NCBI GenBank assembly: GCA_015272215.1 | Contig: JACYMD010000093.1 | Coordinates: forward strand, 356,678-420,677 | Source: Rivularia sp. T60_A2020_040 | GTDB taxonomy: Bacteria; Cyanobacteriota; Cyanobacteriia; Cyanobacteriales; Nostocaceae | DNA length: 64,000 bases | Direction of reading: 5' to 3' | Part shown: positions 18,356 through 27,396 of the stretch, piece by piece | Position numbering within the stretch: position 1 is the stretch's first letter | Layout: the number at the start of each line of letters is the position of its first letter | Notes under the pieces: model-generated | The model's database searches: none | What the model was told of the DNA's origin: nothing | What the model saw: only the letters and a program-made list of their open reading frames with translations | Translations under genes and position numbers: made by a program

Positions 18356-19051
18356 ATGAATAGTAAGCAAATTCAAGCAAAATTGAAGCGGTTACAAGAA
18401 ACAGTTTTAACTGTTTTATTCGCAAATATTCCTACAAAATTTATTGGTTCGAGATTACGAACTTTTTTTTATCGCAGTATTTTTGCAAGCTTGGGTAAAC
18501 AAGTTTATTTACAAGATAGCGTTGAATTTATTAACACTAATTGTATAGAAATTGGCAATGGAGTCCAAATTTTACGAGGTGCAAATATCAATGCTATAGG
18601 ACATCCTAACAATAAAATTTCTATTGGTGATGGCGTACAAATTCAACAGGGTGTTGATATTAGAGCATTGAATGATACCCATATCAAAATTGCAGAAGAC
18701 ACATTTATCGGTCCTTATGTTTGTATTGCCGGACCAGGAAATATTAAAATCGGTAAAAATTGTTTAATTGCAGCCCATTCGGGATTATTTGCAAACAACC
18801 ATAATTTTACAGATCCACTTGAATATATTGCCAAACAAGGCATTACTAGTAAAGGAATTGTAATTGAAGATGACTGCTGGCTCGGACATAATGTAACGAT
18901 AACCGATGGAGTAACCATTGGTAGAGGCTGCGTGATTGGGGCTGGTTCTGTGGTAACAAAAGATATTCCTCCTTACTCCATAGCCGTAGGTACTCCAGCA
19001 AAAGTTGTCAAAAGCCGTCTTCAAGATAAGGAATTGGTCAATTTGAATTGA
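18356..19051 (+). CDS. Left-handed beta-helix (hexapeptide) acyltransferase, paralog
   Basis: A 231-residue paralog of the preceding gene, collinear over its whole length. Shared blocks include CIAGPGNIKIGK, CLIAAHSGLFANNHNFTDP, EDDCWLGHNVTITDGVTIGR and VVTKDIPPYSIAVGTPAKVVKSR. The frame is open upstream to a TTG at 18302. The ATG at 18356 is preferred because it has GGGAAA upstream and aligns with the N-terminus of the paralog. The two genes look like a tandem duplication that has since diverged, which may mean two acceptor sites or two polymers. The catalytic His region is conserved in both. Confidence 0.85.
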   Translation: MNSKQIQAKLKRLQETVLTVLFANIPTKFIGSRLRTFFYRSIFASLGKQVYLQDSVEFINTNCIEIGNGVQILRGANINAIGHPNNKISIGDGVQIQQGVDIRALNDTHIKIAEDTFIGPYVCIAGPGNIKIGKNCLIAAHSGLFANNHNFTDPLEYIAKQGITSKGIVIEDDCWLGHNVTITDGVTIGRGCVIGAGSVVTKDIPPYSIAVGTPAKVVKSRLQDKELVNLN

Positions 19052-19325
19052 GGTGGGGAGAAGCTCTAACCACTCAGAATTCGGGTAACTCTTAGGAAAG
19101 CCAACATCTTTCCCCAAGAAACATATTTATTTAAATCAACGTCGAAAAACAACAAAGCCGCCTACTGAAGTGCCAAACTTCGATCTGAGAAAATAATTGT
19201 AGGATATCTATCATTATATGTCCTCCAAAAATGGGTCTATTTTGGGTAATATTAAAGAAGTTATCTTTTCTGCAACAGCAGATACTAAAAAGAACTTTTT
19301 CGATTAGCCCTGTGGAGAAATTGCT

Positions 19326-19442
19326 ATGTTGAGTTTAAAAATCGCTGTTTATGTTGTTGTTGGGTTATTTTTAGCTACATTTATCTTTGGATTTTTGTCA
19401 AATGACCCAGCTCGTAACCCCGGACGTAATGATTTTGAATAA
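19326..19442 (+). CDS. psbI: Photosystem II reaction centre protein PsbI
   Basis: A 38-residue single-pass membrane protein beginning [15 protein letters not shown] and ending [18 protein letters not shown]. The layout matches PsbI: a short N-terminus, one membrane helix (about 5-24) and the conserved SxDPARNPxRxDxE tail. PsbI is a low-molecular-weight PSII subunit next to D1 and CP43, important early in assembly. A GGAG ribosome-binding site lies 8 bases before the ATG. The N-terminus (LSLKIAVY) and the tail (PGRND in place of the usual PKRRD/PKRKD) deviate slightly from common cyanobacterial sequences. It is monocistronic with a strong terminator behind it. Confidence 0.95.
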   Translation: MLSLKIAVYVVVGLFLATFIFGFLSNDPARNPGRNDFE

Positions 19443-19499
19443 GTATAGTCCCTTTCGTCCATAATCGCTGCTGTATTGGCAGAGGTTAGTATCAATACC

Positions 19500-19568
19500 A
19501 AGGACACGTAGAAAGAATTATCAGTAATTGTTTTTTAACTATTTTCTTTCGTAAACGTGTCCTTTTTT
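19500..19568 (+). terminator. Rho-independent terminator after psbI
   Basis: AAGGACACGT (19500-19509) pairs with ACGTGTCCTT (19555-19564) and is followed by further T residues. Partial GAAAG/CTTTC pairing lies inside the long loop. It is placed 58 bases after the psbI stop. Confidence 0.7.
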
Positions 19569-19764
19569 GGGCGGAATCTGCTCGCAGGCTAAGTAGAAGG
19601 CTTTAGTTAGAAGTTTATTTTTAAATAGATTTTTAAATAAATTTTCAGATTTGTTTAGAAATTTCTTGGGAAAATTTTCTAAATATCTTATGCTTCTAAC
19701 TTGTTTATTAACTGTTCTTTAGCTTGCCTAAAAGACTGTTTGTTGGCTTATATAATGCGTAAGT

Positions 19765-22230
19765 ATGCTTCATCCAGTTCTACCGCCCGAATTACCACAT
19801 TTTGTCCAAACACCAGCCGTAGTAGATGTCTCTGTAAATACTAGCAGCACACAAATTAGTACTTTACCCCAACAATCTTCTACAACAAAACCGATTTTTC
19901 ACGGGGAAGACAATTCTTACCCAAGAGAATCTGTTGGCAAAACCCAAAATCCATCGAAAACTGCTATACCCGAAACTATTCTCCCACCGGAATTTTCATC
20001 CGCGACTGTCTCTAGAGATGCAGCATCTTTGGGGGAAAATTTGAGTATTGGCTATCAATTGGAGACTTTTGAAGCTGAAGCTGTGACTCAAACGGTGAAC
20101 AAAGGTAAGAATTTATCTCAACCTCAAGCAGAATCTATTACTAAAAATTTAATTAAAACACCGCAGAAAATTGCTAATAACAAACCTACGAAAATAGAAT
20201 TTTATTCTCAAAATACCAACTCGACAACAGCACCAGCGACAATAGAATTCAAATCACGTTCTCAGGTACAAGCTCAAGAAGAAACTCAACAAGAAATTAT
20301 ACCCGAACCGCAACCAGAAACAAATACTCAGCCAACCCAGCAACAACCACCATCACAACCCCCAACGGAAACCAGAAGAGTAATTGAAATTCTTGCAGAT
20401 AGACAGATTTACGATGAAAATCGTCGGGTTGTCACCGCTGAAGGTAATGTCGTAGTAAGATTTGATGGCTCTGTAGTAGATGCCGATAGCTTACAGGTAA
20501 ATATAGATAACTTAGTTGCAGTCGGTGAAGGAAACGTTGCAGTCACCAGAGGGGAGCAAGTTTTAAGAGGAAATCGGTTTACATACAATTTTATTCAAGA
20601 TACCGGGGACTTAGAAGGGGGAAGCGGTGAAATTAACTTAGCCCAAGCCCCAGAAGATTTTTCTTTCACTTCACCAGAAGTCGCAGCCGGTGGCGTACCT
20701 CGTCGTCCCCTGAGCGATAGAATTAGAAGAAATCAACCTTTAACTGGTATTGGTAGTCCTGGAGGGATTGGGGTTCAATTGGGTGGTAGAGATGCTCGAA
20801 ATTTACCATCTGGTGAAACTGGAGGTGAAGTTAGACGTGTCCGATTTGAAGCTGCACGAGTCGATTTTTATCCCAGAGGTTGGCAAGCAAGAGATGTCCG
20901 TATTACTAATGATCCCTTTTCTCCCCCAGAATTAGAGTTACGTGCAGACTCAGTTACCTTGAATCAAATTTCCCCTCGCCAAGATAAACTAAGATTAAGA
21001 CGACCACGTTTAGTCTTTGACCAAGGCTTAACTTTAGGTATACCCGGCTATACAAGGACAATTGATCGTAATCGACGTGATGCTACTCCCGCTCCGTTTT
21101 CCATCGGTTTTGATGGTGACGAACGTGGTGGTTTATACCTAGAACGCTCCTTTCAGATATTAGATACACCCCAGTCAAGTTGGAAAGTTACACCCCAATT
21201 TTTTGCTCAACAAGCCATACAAAATAATACCGGCAACTTTCCGGCATTATTCGGTTTGAAATCAAGCTTTAATGCTACCTTGAACGAACGATCGCAAATT
21301 AATGCATCCACTTCTTTGACAAGTCTGGATTTAACAGAATTAGAAGACAATTTACGTGGCAGCGTGCGATACAACTATTTACTCGGCAATATTCAAAATC
21401 CCTATCAAGCAACAGTAGAATACAGCTATCGCGATCGCCTTTACAACGGTAGTCTTGGTTTCCAAACTGTACAAAGCAGCTTCGGTGGAGTTATTATTTC
21501 TCCAAATATACCTTTAGGTAAAACTGGTTTAAACTTGAGGTATCAAGCCGGCGCTCAACAAATCAGTGCTAATACTGACCGTCAAGACTTACTTGATGTC
21601 AATCGCAGTAATGACCGAATTTCCCTCGGACGCTTACAAGCCAGCGCTACCATTGGTGGAGGTATCAATCTTTGGCAGGGTAAACCTTTACCAGCAACCA
21701 GAGAAGAAGGATTAAAATATACAGCAAATCCCGTAGTTCCCTACGTCCAAACATTTGGTTCAATAACTGGAACTGGTAGTTATTACAGCAACGGCGAGAA
21801 CCAAAATACCCTAGTCGGTACAATTGGATTGCAAGGACAATTCGGTCATTTTTCCAAACCATTTTTAGATTATACCGGCTTCAATATCAGTTATTCCCAA
21901 GGTACAAACGACGGATTATCACCTTTCTTATTTGACCGCTATGTTGATAATAAAGTTTTAAGCGCTGGTATTACTCAACAACTTTACGGACCATTTCGTT
22001 TCGGATTTCAAACAAGTATCAACTTGGATACTAATGAAAATACCAGCACTGACTATATATTAGAATACAGCCGTCGTACTTATGGTATCAGCCTGCGTTA
22101 TAATCCCGTATTAGAATTAGGTGGTATAAGTTTTCGGATCAGCGACTTTAACTGGAGTGGTGGAACCGATCCATTTTCCGATGATACAGGAGGAGTTAAA
22201 CCTGTTGTGGGAGGAGTTGAACAACGGTAA
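19765..22230 (+). CDS. LptD/OstA-like outer-membrane protein (DUF3769)
   Basis: An 821-residue protein. The first 200 residues are low-complexity, rich in Gln, Pro and Thr (QPTQQQPPSQPPTETRR). An LptA/OstA-like beta-jellyroll follows (about 205-290) with ILADRQIYDENRRVVTAEGN and ADSLQVNIDNLVAVGEGN. The C-terminal half is rich in alternating beta-strand patterns and fits the DUF3769 barrel of cyanobacterial LptD homologues. LptD inserts lipopolysaccharide into the outer membrane. No obvious signal peptide follows the ATG (MLHPVLPPELPHF), so the true start or export route is uncertain. The gene is monocistronic between spacers. Confidence 0.82.
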   Translation: MLHPVLPPELPHFVQTPAVVDVSVNTSSTQISTLPQQSSTTKPIFHGEDNSYPRESVGKTQNPSKTAIPETILPPEFSSATVSRDAASLGENLSIGYQLETFEAEAVTQTVNKGKNLSQPQAESITKNLIKTPQKIANNKPTKIEFYSQNTNSTTAPATIEFKSRSQVQAQEETQQEIIPEPQPETNTQPTQQQPPSQPPTETRRVIEILADRQIYDENRRVVTAEGNVVVRFDGSVVDADSLQVNIDNLVAVGEGNVAVTRGEQVLRGNRFTYNFIQDTGDLEGGSGEINLAQAPEDFSFTSPEVAAGGVPRRPLSDRIRRNQPLTGIGSPGGIGVQLGGRDARNLPSGETGGEVRRVRFEAARVDFYPRGWQARDVRITNDPFSPPELELRADSVTLNQISPRQDKLRLRRPRLVFDQGLTLGIPGYTRTIDRNRRDATPAPFSIGFDGDERGGLYLERSFQILDTPQSSWKVTPQFFAQQAIQNNTGNFPALFGLKSSFNATLNERSQINASTSLTSLDLTELEDNLRGSVRYNYLLGNIQNPYQATVEYSYRDRLYNGSLGFQTVQSSFGGVIISPNIPLGKTGLNLRYQAGAQQISANTDRQDLLDVNRSNDRISLGRLQASATIGGGINLWQGKPLPATREEGLKYTANPVVPYVQTFGSITGTGSYYSNGENQNTLVGTIGLQGQFGHFSKPFLDYTGFNISYSQGTNDGLSPFLFDRYVDNKVLSAGITQQLYGPFRFGFQTSINLDTNENTSTDYILEYSRRTYGISLRYNPVLELGGISFRISDFNWSGGTDPFSDDTGGVKPVVGGVEQR

Positions 22231-22677
22231 TGGGGTATTAAATCTTTTCTTGTGTAGAAAACAACAAGAGAACTGTTCGACTGCCACTACATACAACAGA
22301 TGCTTTTAAGCTCCTAACTCCCGTAGCGGCTTTATGATTACCGAAAAAACCTTACTAGTACTTCATGTCATTAATTTTGACTGGTTTTGTTTACCGACGT
22401 AATGTAGAGACGTTATACATAACGTCTCTAGAAGATTTTTGGTGAAATCCGACTACTGTGCGGTTATATTAATTAACCCATCATAATTAATATGGTGAAG
22501 TATTAGTTTATAAATGTTTATCTATCCACAAGCAATAAATTTAATTAGTTAAATTTTTAGTTAAATTTTGGTAATATTGTAACCTTAACAATATAAGACA
22601 ATTGTACTGATGTGACAAAAAGGCATATTGCTACATTGCGACAGATTGTATTTTAATTTCGCTTACTCCTCACGCTC
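22231..22677. other. Spacer upstream of pcrA
   Basis: The 447-bp spacer contains one strong palindrome, listed separately, and AT-rich DNA in front of the helicase. I see no ORF. Confidence 0.5.
22405..22430. repeat. Perfect palindrome, 11-bp arms
   Basis: TAGAGACGTTA and TAACGTCTCTA flank loop TACA. It looks like one of the short dispersed palindromes common in cyanobacteria. It might also end the upstream transcript, but no T-run follows. Confidence 0.7.
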
Positions 22678-25038
22678 ATGACAACAACCATTGACTTTTT
22701 AAGTCACCTTAACCCCCATCAACGTCGCGCTGTCGAGCATTTTTGCGGTCCCTTGCTAGTTGTTGCTGGTGCGGGTTCTGGTAAAACACGAGCTTTGACT
22801 TATCGCATTGCTCATTTAATTGTCGAATATAAAGTTAATCCTGAAAATATTTTGGCGGTTACTTTCACCAATAAAGCCGCACGGGAGATGAAGGAACGAA
22901 TTCAAAAATTATTTGCCGAACAAATGGCAATGATTGAGTTTGGCAAACGTTACGATTTACTATCAGAATACGAGCAAGTAAAACTGAGGTCGAAAGTTTA
23001 TAAACACATTATTAAAGATTTATGGTGCGGTACTTTTCATAGTTTACTTTCTCGGATTCTGCGCTTGGATATTGAAAAATACCAAGATGAAAAAGGACGC
23101 ACTTGGAAGCGTAATTTTTCGATTTTTGATGAATCTGATGCTCAAAGTTTGGTTAAGGAAATTGTTACCAAACAGTTAAATCTTAGCGATAAAAAATTTA
23201 ATCCTCGCTCCGTTCGCTACGCTATTAGTAATGCAAAAAATCAAGGTTTATCGCCGCAAGAATATGAGAAAGAAGAACCTAATTATAAAGGAAGGGTAAT
23301 CGCAGAAGTTTATAGTTGCTATCAAGATAAATTAGCAGAAAACAACGCCCTGGATTTTGACGATTTGATTTTGGTTCCGGTAAGATTGTTTCAGCAAAAC
23401 GAGCAGGTTTTGGGTTATTGGCATCATAAATTCCGTCATATTTTGGTAGACGAGTATCAGGATACAAACCGTACTCAATATCAATTGATTAGCTTATTAT
23501 CTACCTATGGAGACAATAAAAGTCAGTGGAATTGGCAAAACCGTTCTGTGTTTGTAGTCGGCGATGCTGACCAATCAATCTATTCTTTTAGAATGGCTGA
23601 TTTTACTATTCTGCTAGACTTTCAGCAAGACTTTGGTGATGGTTTAGAAGATGATGATACCCGTTCGATGGTGAAATTAGAAGAAAACTATCGTTCCTGT
23701 GAAAATATTCTCCAAGCTGCAAACTATTTAATTGAAAATAACACTCAGCGGATTGATAAAGTACTTAAAGCTACTAGAGGTCAAGGCGAACAAATTTATT
23801 ATTTTAAAGCAGATGATGAAGTCGCTGAAGCTGATTTTGTGATTAAGAAAATTTGTGCTTTAGAGAAAGAAAATCCCAATTTAAACTGGGGAAGTTTTGC
23901 GATTCTTTATCGTACTAATGCTCAATCTCGCCCCTTTGAAGATGTTTTAGTCCGTAATGGAATTCCCTATACTGTTGTTGGTGGATTAAAGTTTTACGAT
24001 CGCAAAGAAATTAAAGATGTTTTGGCTTATTTAAGAGCCATCGCCAACCCCGCAGATAATTTAAGTTTATTAAGAGTAATCAATACACCCCGACGCGGTA
24101 TTGGTAAAGCTACCATCGATAATTTAACAAACGCCGCTCAAGAATTGGGTATAACCATGTGGGAAATACTCAGTGACGAGACATCAGTTAATACCTTAGC
24201 AGGACGTTCCTCAAAATCGGTAAATAACTTTGCAAAGATGATTGGACGCTTACAACAACAAGCTGAAAACACCAGTGCATCGGAAATCTTACAAACTGTT
24301 TTAGATGAATCCGGTTACGTCCAAGATTTGCACAACCAAGGAAACGACGAAGCAGAAGATAGAATACGCAACGTCGGAGAACTTTACAACGCTGTCCGTC
24401 AATATGAAGAAGAAGCAGAACAAGATGCTTCCCTACAAGGATTTCTCGCCAGTACCGCTTTGAGTTCCGATTTAGATAATTTAAAAGACGGACAAAGTGC
24501 GGTATCTTTAATGACATTACATTCTTCCAAAGGATTAGAATTTCCCGTAGTCTTCTTAGTCGGATTAGAGCAAGGATTATTTCCCAACTATCGTTCTATA
24601 GATGATCCAGGAGCTTTAGAAGAAGAACGTCGTTTATGTTACGTCGGTATTACTCGCGCTCAAGAAAGGTTATTTTTGTCCCACGCACGAGAACGCAGGC
24701 TGTATGGAACCCGCGAACCCGCAGTGCGATCGCAGTTTCTCGACGAGTTGCCCAAGGAATTATTAGCTACTGAATATCCTCGTAGTATTACTTATACAAA
24801 TAATGGCGGTCGTAGTTCTGCTAGTTACGATAATGGTTTTGATAATACAAGTAATCATACAGCAACCCCAAATTTCAATTGGCAAGTTGGCGATCGAGTA
24901 ATGCATAAATCATTTGGAGCAGGTGAAATAACTCATGTTTTTGGAGGAGGAAATAAACTTTCTGTAGCCATTAAATTTCCCGGTTTAGGTCAAAAAATCA
25001 TCGACCCCAGAGTTGCTAAGTTACAAAAAATGGAGTAG
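22678..25038 (+). CDS. pcrA: ATP-dependent DNA helicase PcrA/UvrD
   Basis: A 786-residue superfamily 1A helicase. Motifs seen are the Q motif (LNPHQRRAV, 11-19), Walker A AGAGSGKT (30-37), AVTFTNKAAREMKERI, Walker B VDEYQDTN, VVGDADQSIYSFR, LEENYRSCENIL, VSLMTLHSSKGLEFPVVFLV and YVGITRAQERLFL. The C-terminus (about 725-786) carries WQVGDRVMHKSFGAGEI, the Tudor-like domain of PcrA that binds RNA polymerase. It unwinds DNA in repair and removes recombinase or stalled polymerase. Length matches PcrA. It is convergent with the pentapeptide-repeat gene. Confidence 0.96.
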   Translation: MTTTIDFLSHLNPHQRRAVEHFCGPLLVVAGAGSGKTRALTYRIAHLIVEYKVNPENILAVTFTNKAAREMKERIQKLFAEQMAMIEFGKRYDLLSEYEQVKLRSKVYKHIIKDLWCGTFHSLLSRILRLDIEKYQDEKGRTWKRNFSIFDESDAQSLVKEIVTKQLNLSDKKFNPRSVRYAISNAKNQGLSPQEYEKEEPNYKGRVIAEVYSCYQDKLAENNALDFDDLILVPVRLFQQNEQVLGYWHHKFRHILVDEYQDTNRTQYQLISLLSTYGDNKSQWNWQNRSVFVVGDADQSIYSFRMADFTILLDFQQDFGDGLEDDDTRSMVKLEENYRSCENILQAANYLIENNTQRIDKVLKATRGQGEQIYYFKADDEVAEADFVIKKICALEKENPNLNWGSFAILYRTNAQSRPFEDVLVRNGIPYTVVGGLKFYDRKEIKDVLAYLRAIANPADNLSLLRVINTPRRGIGKATIDNLTNAAQELGITMWEILSDETSVNTLAGRSSKSVNNFAKMIGRLQQQAENTSASEILQTVLDESGYVQDLHNQGNDEAEDRIRNVGELYNAVRQYEEEAEQDASLQGFLASTALSSDLDNLKDGQSAVSLMTLHSSKGLEFPVVFLVGLEQGLFPNYRSIDDPGALEEERRLCYVGITRAQERLFLSHARERRLYGTREPAVRSQFLDELPKELLATEYPRSITYTNNGGRSSASYDNGFDNTSNHTATPNFNWQVGDRVMHKSFGAGEITHVFGGGNKLSVAIKFPGLGQKIIDPRVAKLQKME

Positions 25039-25039
25039 T

Positions 25040-25092
25040 TTCAACTATCAATTATCAACTATCAACTATTAATTATCAATTATTAATTAAAA
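25040..25092. repeat. Heptameric tandem repeat (ATCAACT/ATCAATT)n
   Basis: A degenerate array of seven-base units (ATCAACT, ATCAATT, ATTAATT) fills the gap between the convergent pcrA and pentapeptide genes. There is no clear terminator hairpin. Confidence 0.7.
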
Positions 25093-25110
25093 ATTGTTTA
25101 TTGATAACTG

Positions 25111-27039
25111 TTAACTGTCTCGTCTGACTCTTTCCCAATTCTTAGCTTGCTGAATTTGTTCTTCGGTGAAATTTTTAGCTTGGGAAAAGTCTGCTATATC
25201 CAAGTTAGCATCTTTGAAATTAGTTCCTTTGAGATTGGCTCTAAAAAGGTTTGCTCCTTCAAGATGAGCATTGTCCAAATTAGTATTTTCTAGATTTGCT
25301 GCCTCCAAATTAGCTCTATAAAGGTCGGCAAATTGGAGATTTGCTGATGTTAGGTTTGCCAGTTTTAAATTAGCTTTTTGCAAATCAGCTTTTTGTAAAT
25401 TAGCTCCGACTAACTTAGCTGATTGCAAATTCACTCTGTAAAGGTCTGCTACTTGCAAATTGGCTCGATGCAAATCCGCTCTATAAAGACTGGCTTCTCT
25501 GAGAAAAGCGACTCGGAGATTAGCATCTAAAAGGTCAGCTTCTTCAAGATGACTGTATCGGAGGTCTGCTGCTTCTAAATTAGCTGCTTTAAGATTCGCT
25601 TTTACAAGATTTGCTTTTTGCAGATTAGCTCTTTGAAGTTTGGCACAACTGAGGTCAGCTTTTTCTAAGTTAGCTTCTTCAAAGTTTGTGACTATAACTT
25701 CTTCAAATTCGGTTACTTCTCTTAAATCTGCTGCAATAAAACTCGCGTTCTTCAGATTAGCTTTTTTAAAATTAGCTCCTTTGAGGTTCGCTTCTTGAAA
25801 AGTCGCAGCTTCAAGATTGGCTTCTTTAAAATTAGCTTGCTGTAGTCTAGCACCACGGAAATAAGCGTGTTGTAAATTTGCTCCTTGTAAGTTAGCTCTT
25901 TGCAAATTAGCTACTTTTAAATTGGCTCCTTGGAGATTAGCTCCTTGTAAATTAGCTTCTTCCAAAGTAACTTCTAATAAGTCAGCTTTTTGCAGATTAC
26001 TATATCGCAAATCCGCTTGTTGATGAAATTCAGCTTCTTTAAAATCTACCCCTTCTAAGTTTGCTTTTTCAAAATTTGCTCCTTGTAATTTGGCTCCCCA
26101 AAGGTTAGCTCCTTGTAAATTAGCTTGCTTTAAAATAGCCCCTTGTAAGTTAGCTTCCTTCAGATTAGCTTTTTGCAGATGAGCTTCACTCAAGTTAACT
26201 TGTTGCAAATCAAATTTACTCAAATCTCGACCTTCAACTATTTTATTAACCAACTCCCAAACTAATTTCCATTTTTCGTCGAGTTGAGTTTCAACACTAA
26301 TTTGACTATTTTTTAAATTAACTCCTTCTAAGGCAGCATCACGAAAATCAACACCGCAAAGATTTGCATCTCTAAGATTAACTTGCTTAAGATTGGTATT
26401 GACCATTACAGCTTCCCAAAGATAAGCACCTTTGAGATTTGCACCTTCTAAGTTTGCTCCTTGAAGATTTGCTGCTTCCAGATTTACTTTTTCTAAAATA
26501 GCTCCCCGCAAATTGGTTTCTACTAAGTTTGCTTTAGACAAATTAGCTTCAAATAAATTTGCTTCTTGTAAATCCAATCGACTCAAATTACGATTTTCAA
26601 GAGGCTTATTTACGATTTCCCAAACGAGTCTCCACTTATTATCTAATAAAGTATCGCCGTTGATTTGAGTAAATTTGAAATTTACTCTTTCTAAAGCTGT
26701 TTCTTGCAAATTAGTCCCACGTAAATCAGCTCTTCTAAAAGATGCTGAGCGCAAGTTTGAACCGCTAAGATTAGCTTTACATAAATCCGCTTCAAAAAAG
26801 TCAACTGCTTCTAAATCAGCAAGCTGTAATGTCGCACCTTGAAGATTCGCTTCTTGAAAACTTGCATTTTTCAAACAAGCTTGATCAAAAATCGCTCCTT
26901 GAAGACTTGCACTAACAAAAGTCGCTCCTTCAAGGTTCGCATTCGTAAAATCTTTACCTCGCAAATCTTGATGATCGAAGTTTTTACCAGCTAAGTCCTG
27001 ACCTTTATAAGAGAAAGGTTGAGAATTATCGTCTAACAT
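25111..27039 (-). CDS. Pentapeptide-repeat protein with two spacer modules
   Basis: A 642-residue protein made almost wholly of A(D/N)LxX pentapeptide repeats, which fold as a right-handed quadrilateral beta-helix. The series is interrupted twice by non-repeat modules of similar sequence: LLDNKWRLVWEIVNKPLENR (about 131-150) and LDEKWKLVWELVNKIVEGR (about 253-271). Each is followed by a return to (L/F)DLQ and ANL-type repeats. A short charged tail (EEQIQQAKNWERVRRDS) ends the protein. No signal peptide or membrane segment is seen. Functions of cyanobacterial pentapeptide proteins are mostly unknown, so I give none. Confidence 0.9.
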   Translation of the reverse strand: MLDDNSQPFSYKGQDLAGKNFDHQDLRGKDFTNANLEGATFVSASLQGAIFDQACLKNASFQEANLQGATLQLADLEAVDFFEADLCKANLSGSNLRSASFRRADLRGTNLQETALERVNFKFTQINGDTLLDNKWRLVWEIVNKPLENRNLSRLDLQEANLFEANLSKANLVETNLRGAILEKVNLEAANLQGANLEGANLKGAYLWEAVMVNTNLKQVNLRDANLCGVDFRDAALEGVNLKNSQISVETQLDEKWKLVWELVNKIVEGRDLSKFDLQQVNLSEAHLQKANLKEANLQGAILKQANLQGANLWGAKLQGANFEKANLEGVDFKEAEFHQQADLRYSNLQKADLLEVTLEEANLQGANLQGANLKVANLQRANLQGANLQHAYFRGARLQQANFKEANLEAATFQEANLKGANFKKANLKNASFIAADLREVTEFEEVIVTNFEEANLEKADLSCAKLQRANLQKANLVKANLKAANLEAADLRYSHLEEADLLDANLRVAFLREASLYRADLHRANLQVADLYRVNLQSAKLVGANLQKADLQKANLKLANLTSANLQFADLYRANLEAANLENTNLDNAHLEGANLFRANLKGTNFKDANLDIADFSQAKNFTEEQIQQAKNWERVRRDS

Positions 27040-27396
27040 ATCTCAGTAATAGATAAGCCTACACCGAAATTTTGATACATAATCTCAATAAAATCAGCCA
27101 GTGTTCAATACAAAAAGATTAAAGGTTAGCAGTTGTATCGCAATGGTCATATTAGGACATCATATTTTGTTTTTAAAATATATTCTATATTTTTGTATAT
27201 TCTTGATTGGAATTAATATTGCTTCTTCTTACTATTCCCTATTCCCTATTCCCTATTCCCTCTTCCCTCTTCCCTCTTCCCTCTTCCCCATACTCAATAC
27301 AAATTAAATCATCCTTAACCTGTATTTCTCTAGATTGATGCGTAATTTCGTCGCTTTAGATACAATTTAAAAGTAAGAAGAGCGAGGAAAATATTC
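27040..27396. other. Divergent promoter region, pentapeptide gene / gshA
   Basis: The 357 bp hold the heptamer array and AT-rich DNA. A GAGGA element 9 bases before the GTG of gshA is the likely ribosome-binding site. No RNA gene is seen. Confidence 0.5.
27234..27289. repeat. Heptameric tandem repeat, 4x ATTCCCT + 4x CTTCCC(T/C)
   Basis: Eight consecutive seven-base units, with a single-base shift in the unit halfway along. The same family appears in reverse orientation at 14009-14030 and in short form near 59521. This is a typical short tandem repeat of heterocystous cyanobacteria. An open frame running through it is not a gene. Confidence 0.85.

Noticed and set aside
27234..27289. Heptamer arrays as possible CRISPR
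   Set aside because: Units are 7 bp without unique spacers. No array of 25-40 bp repeats with spacers and no cas gene is present in the window.
27101..27307. 68-codon plus-strand frame before gshA
   Set aside because: Its second half is the translation of the ATTCCCT heptamer array (PYSLFPLPSSLFP), so it is a repeat artefact.
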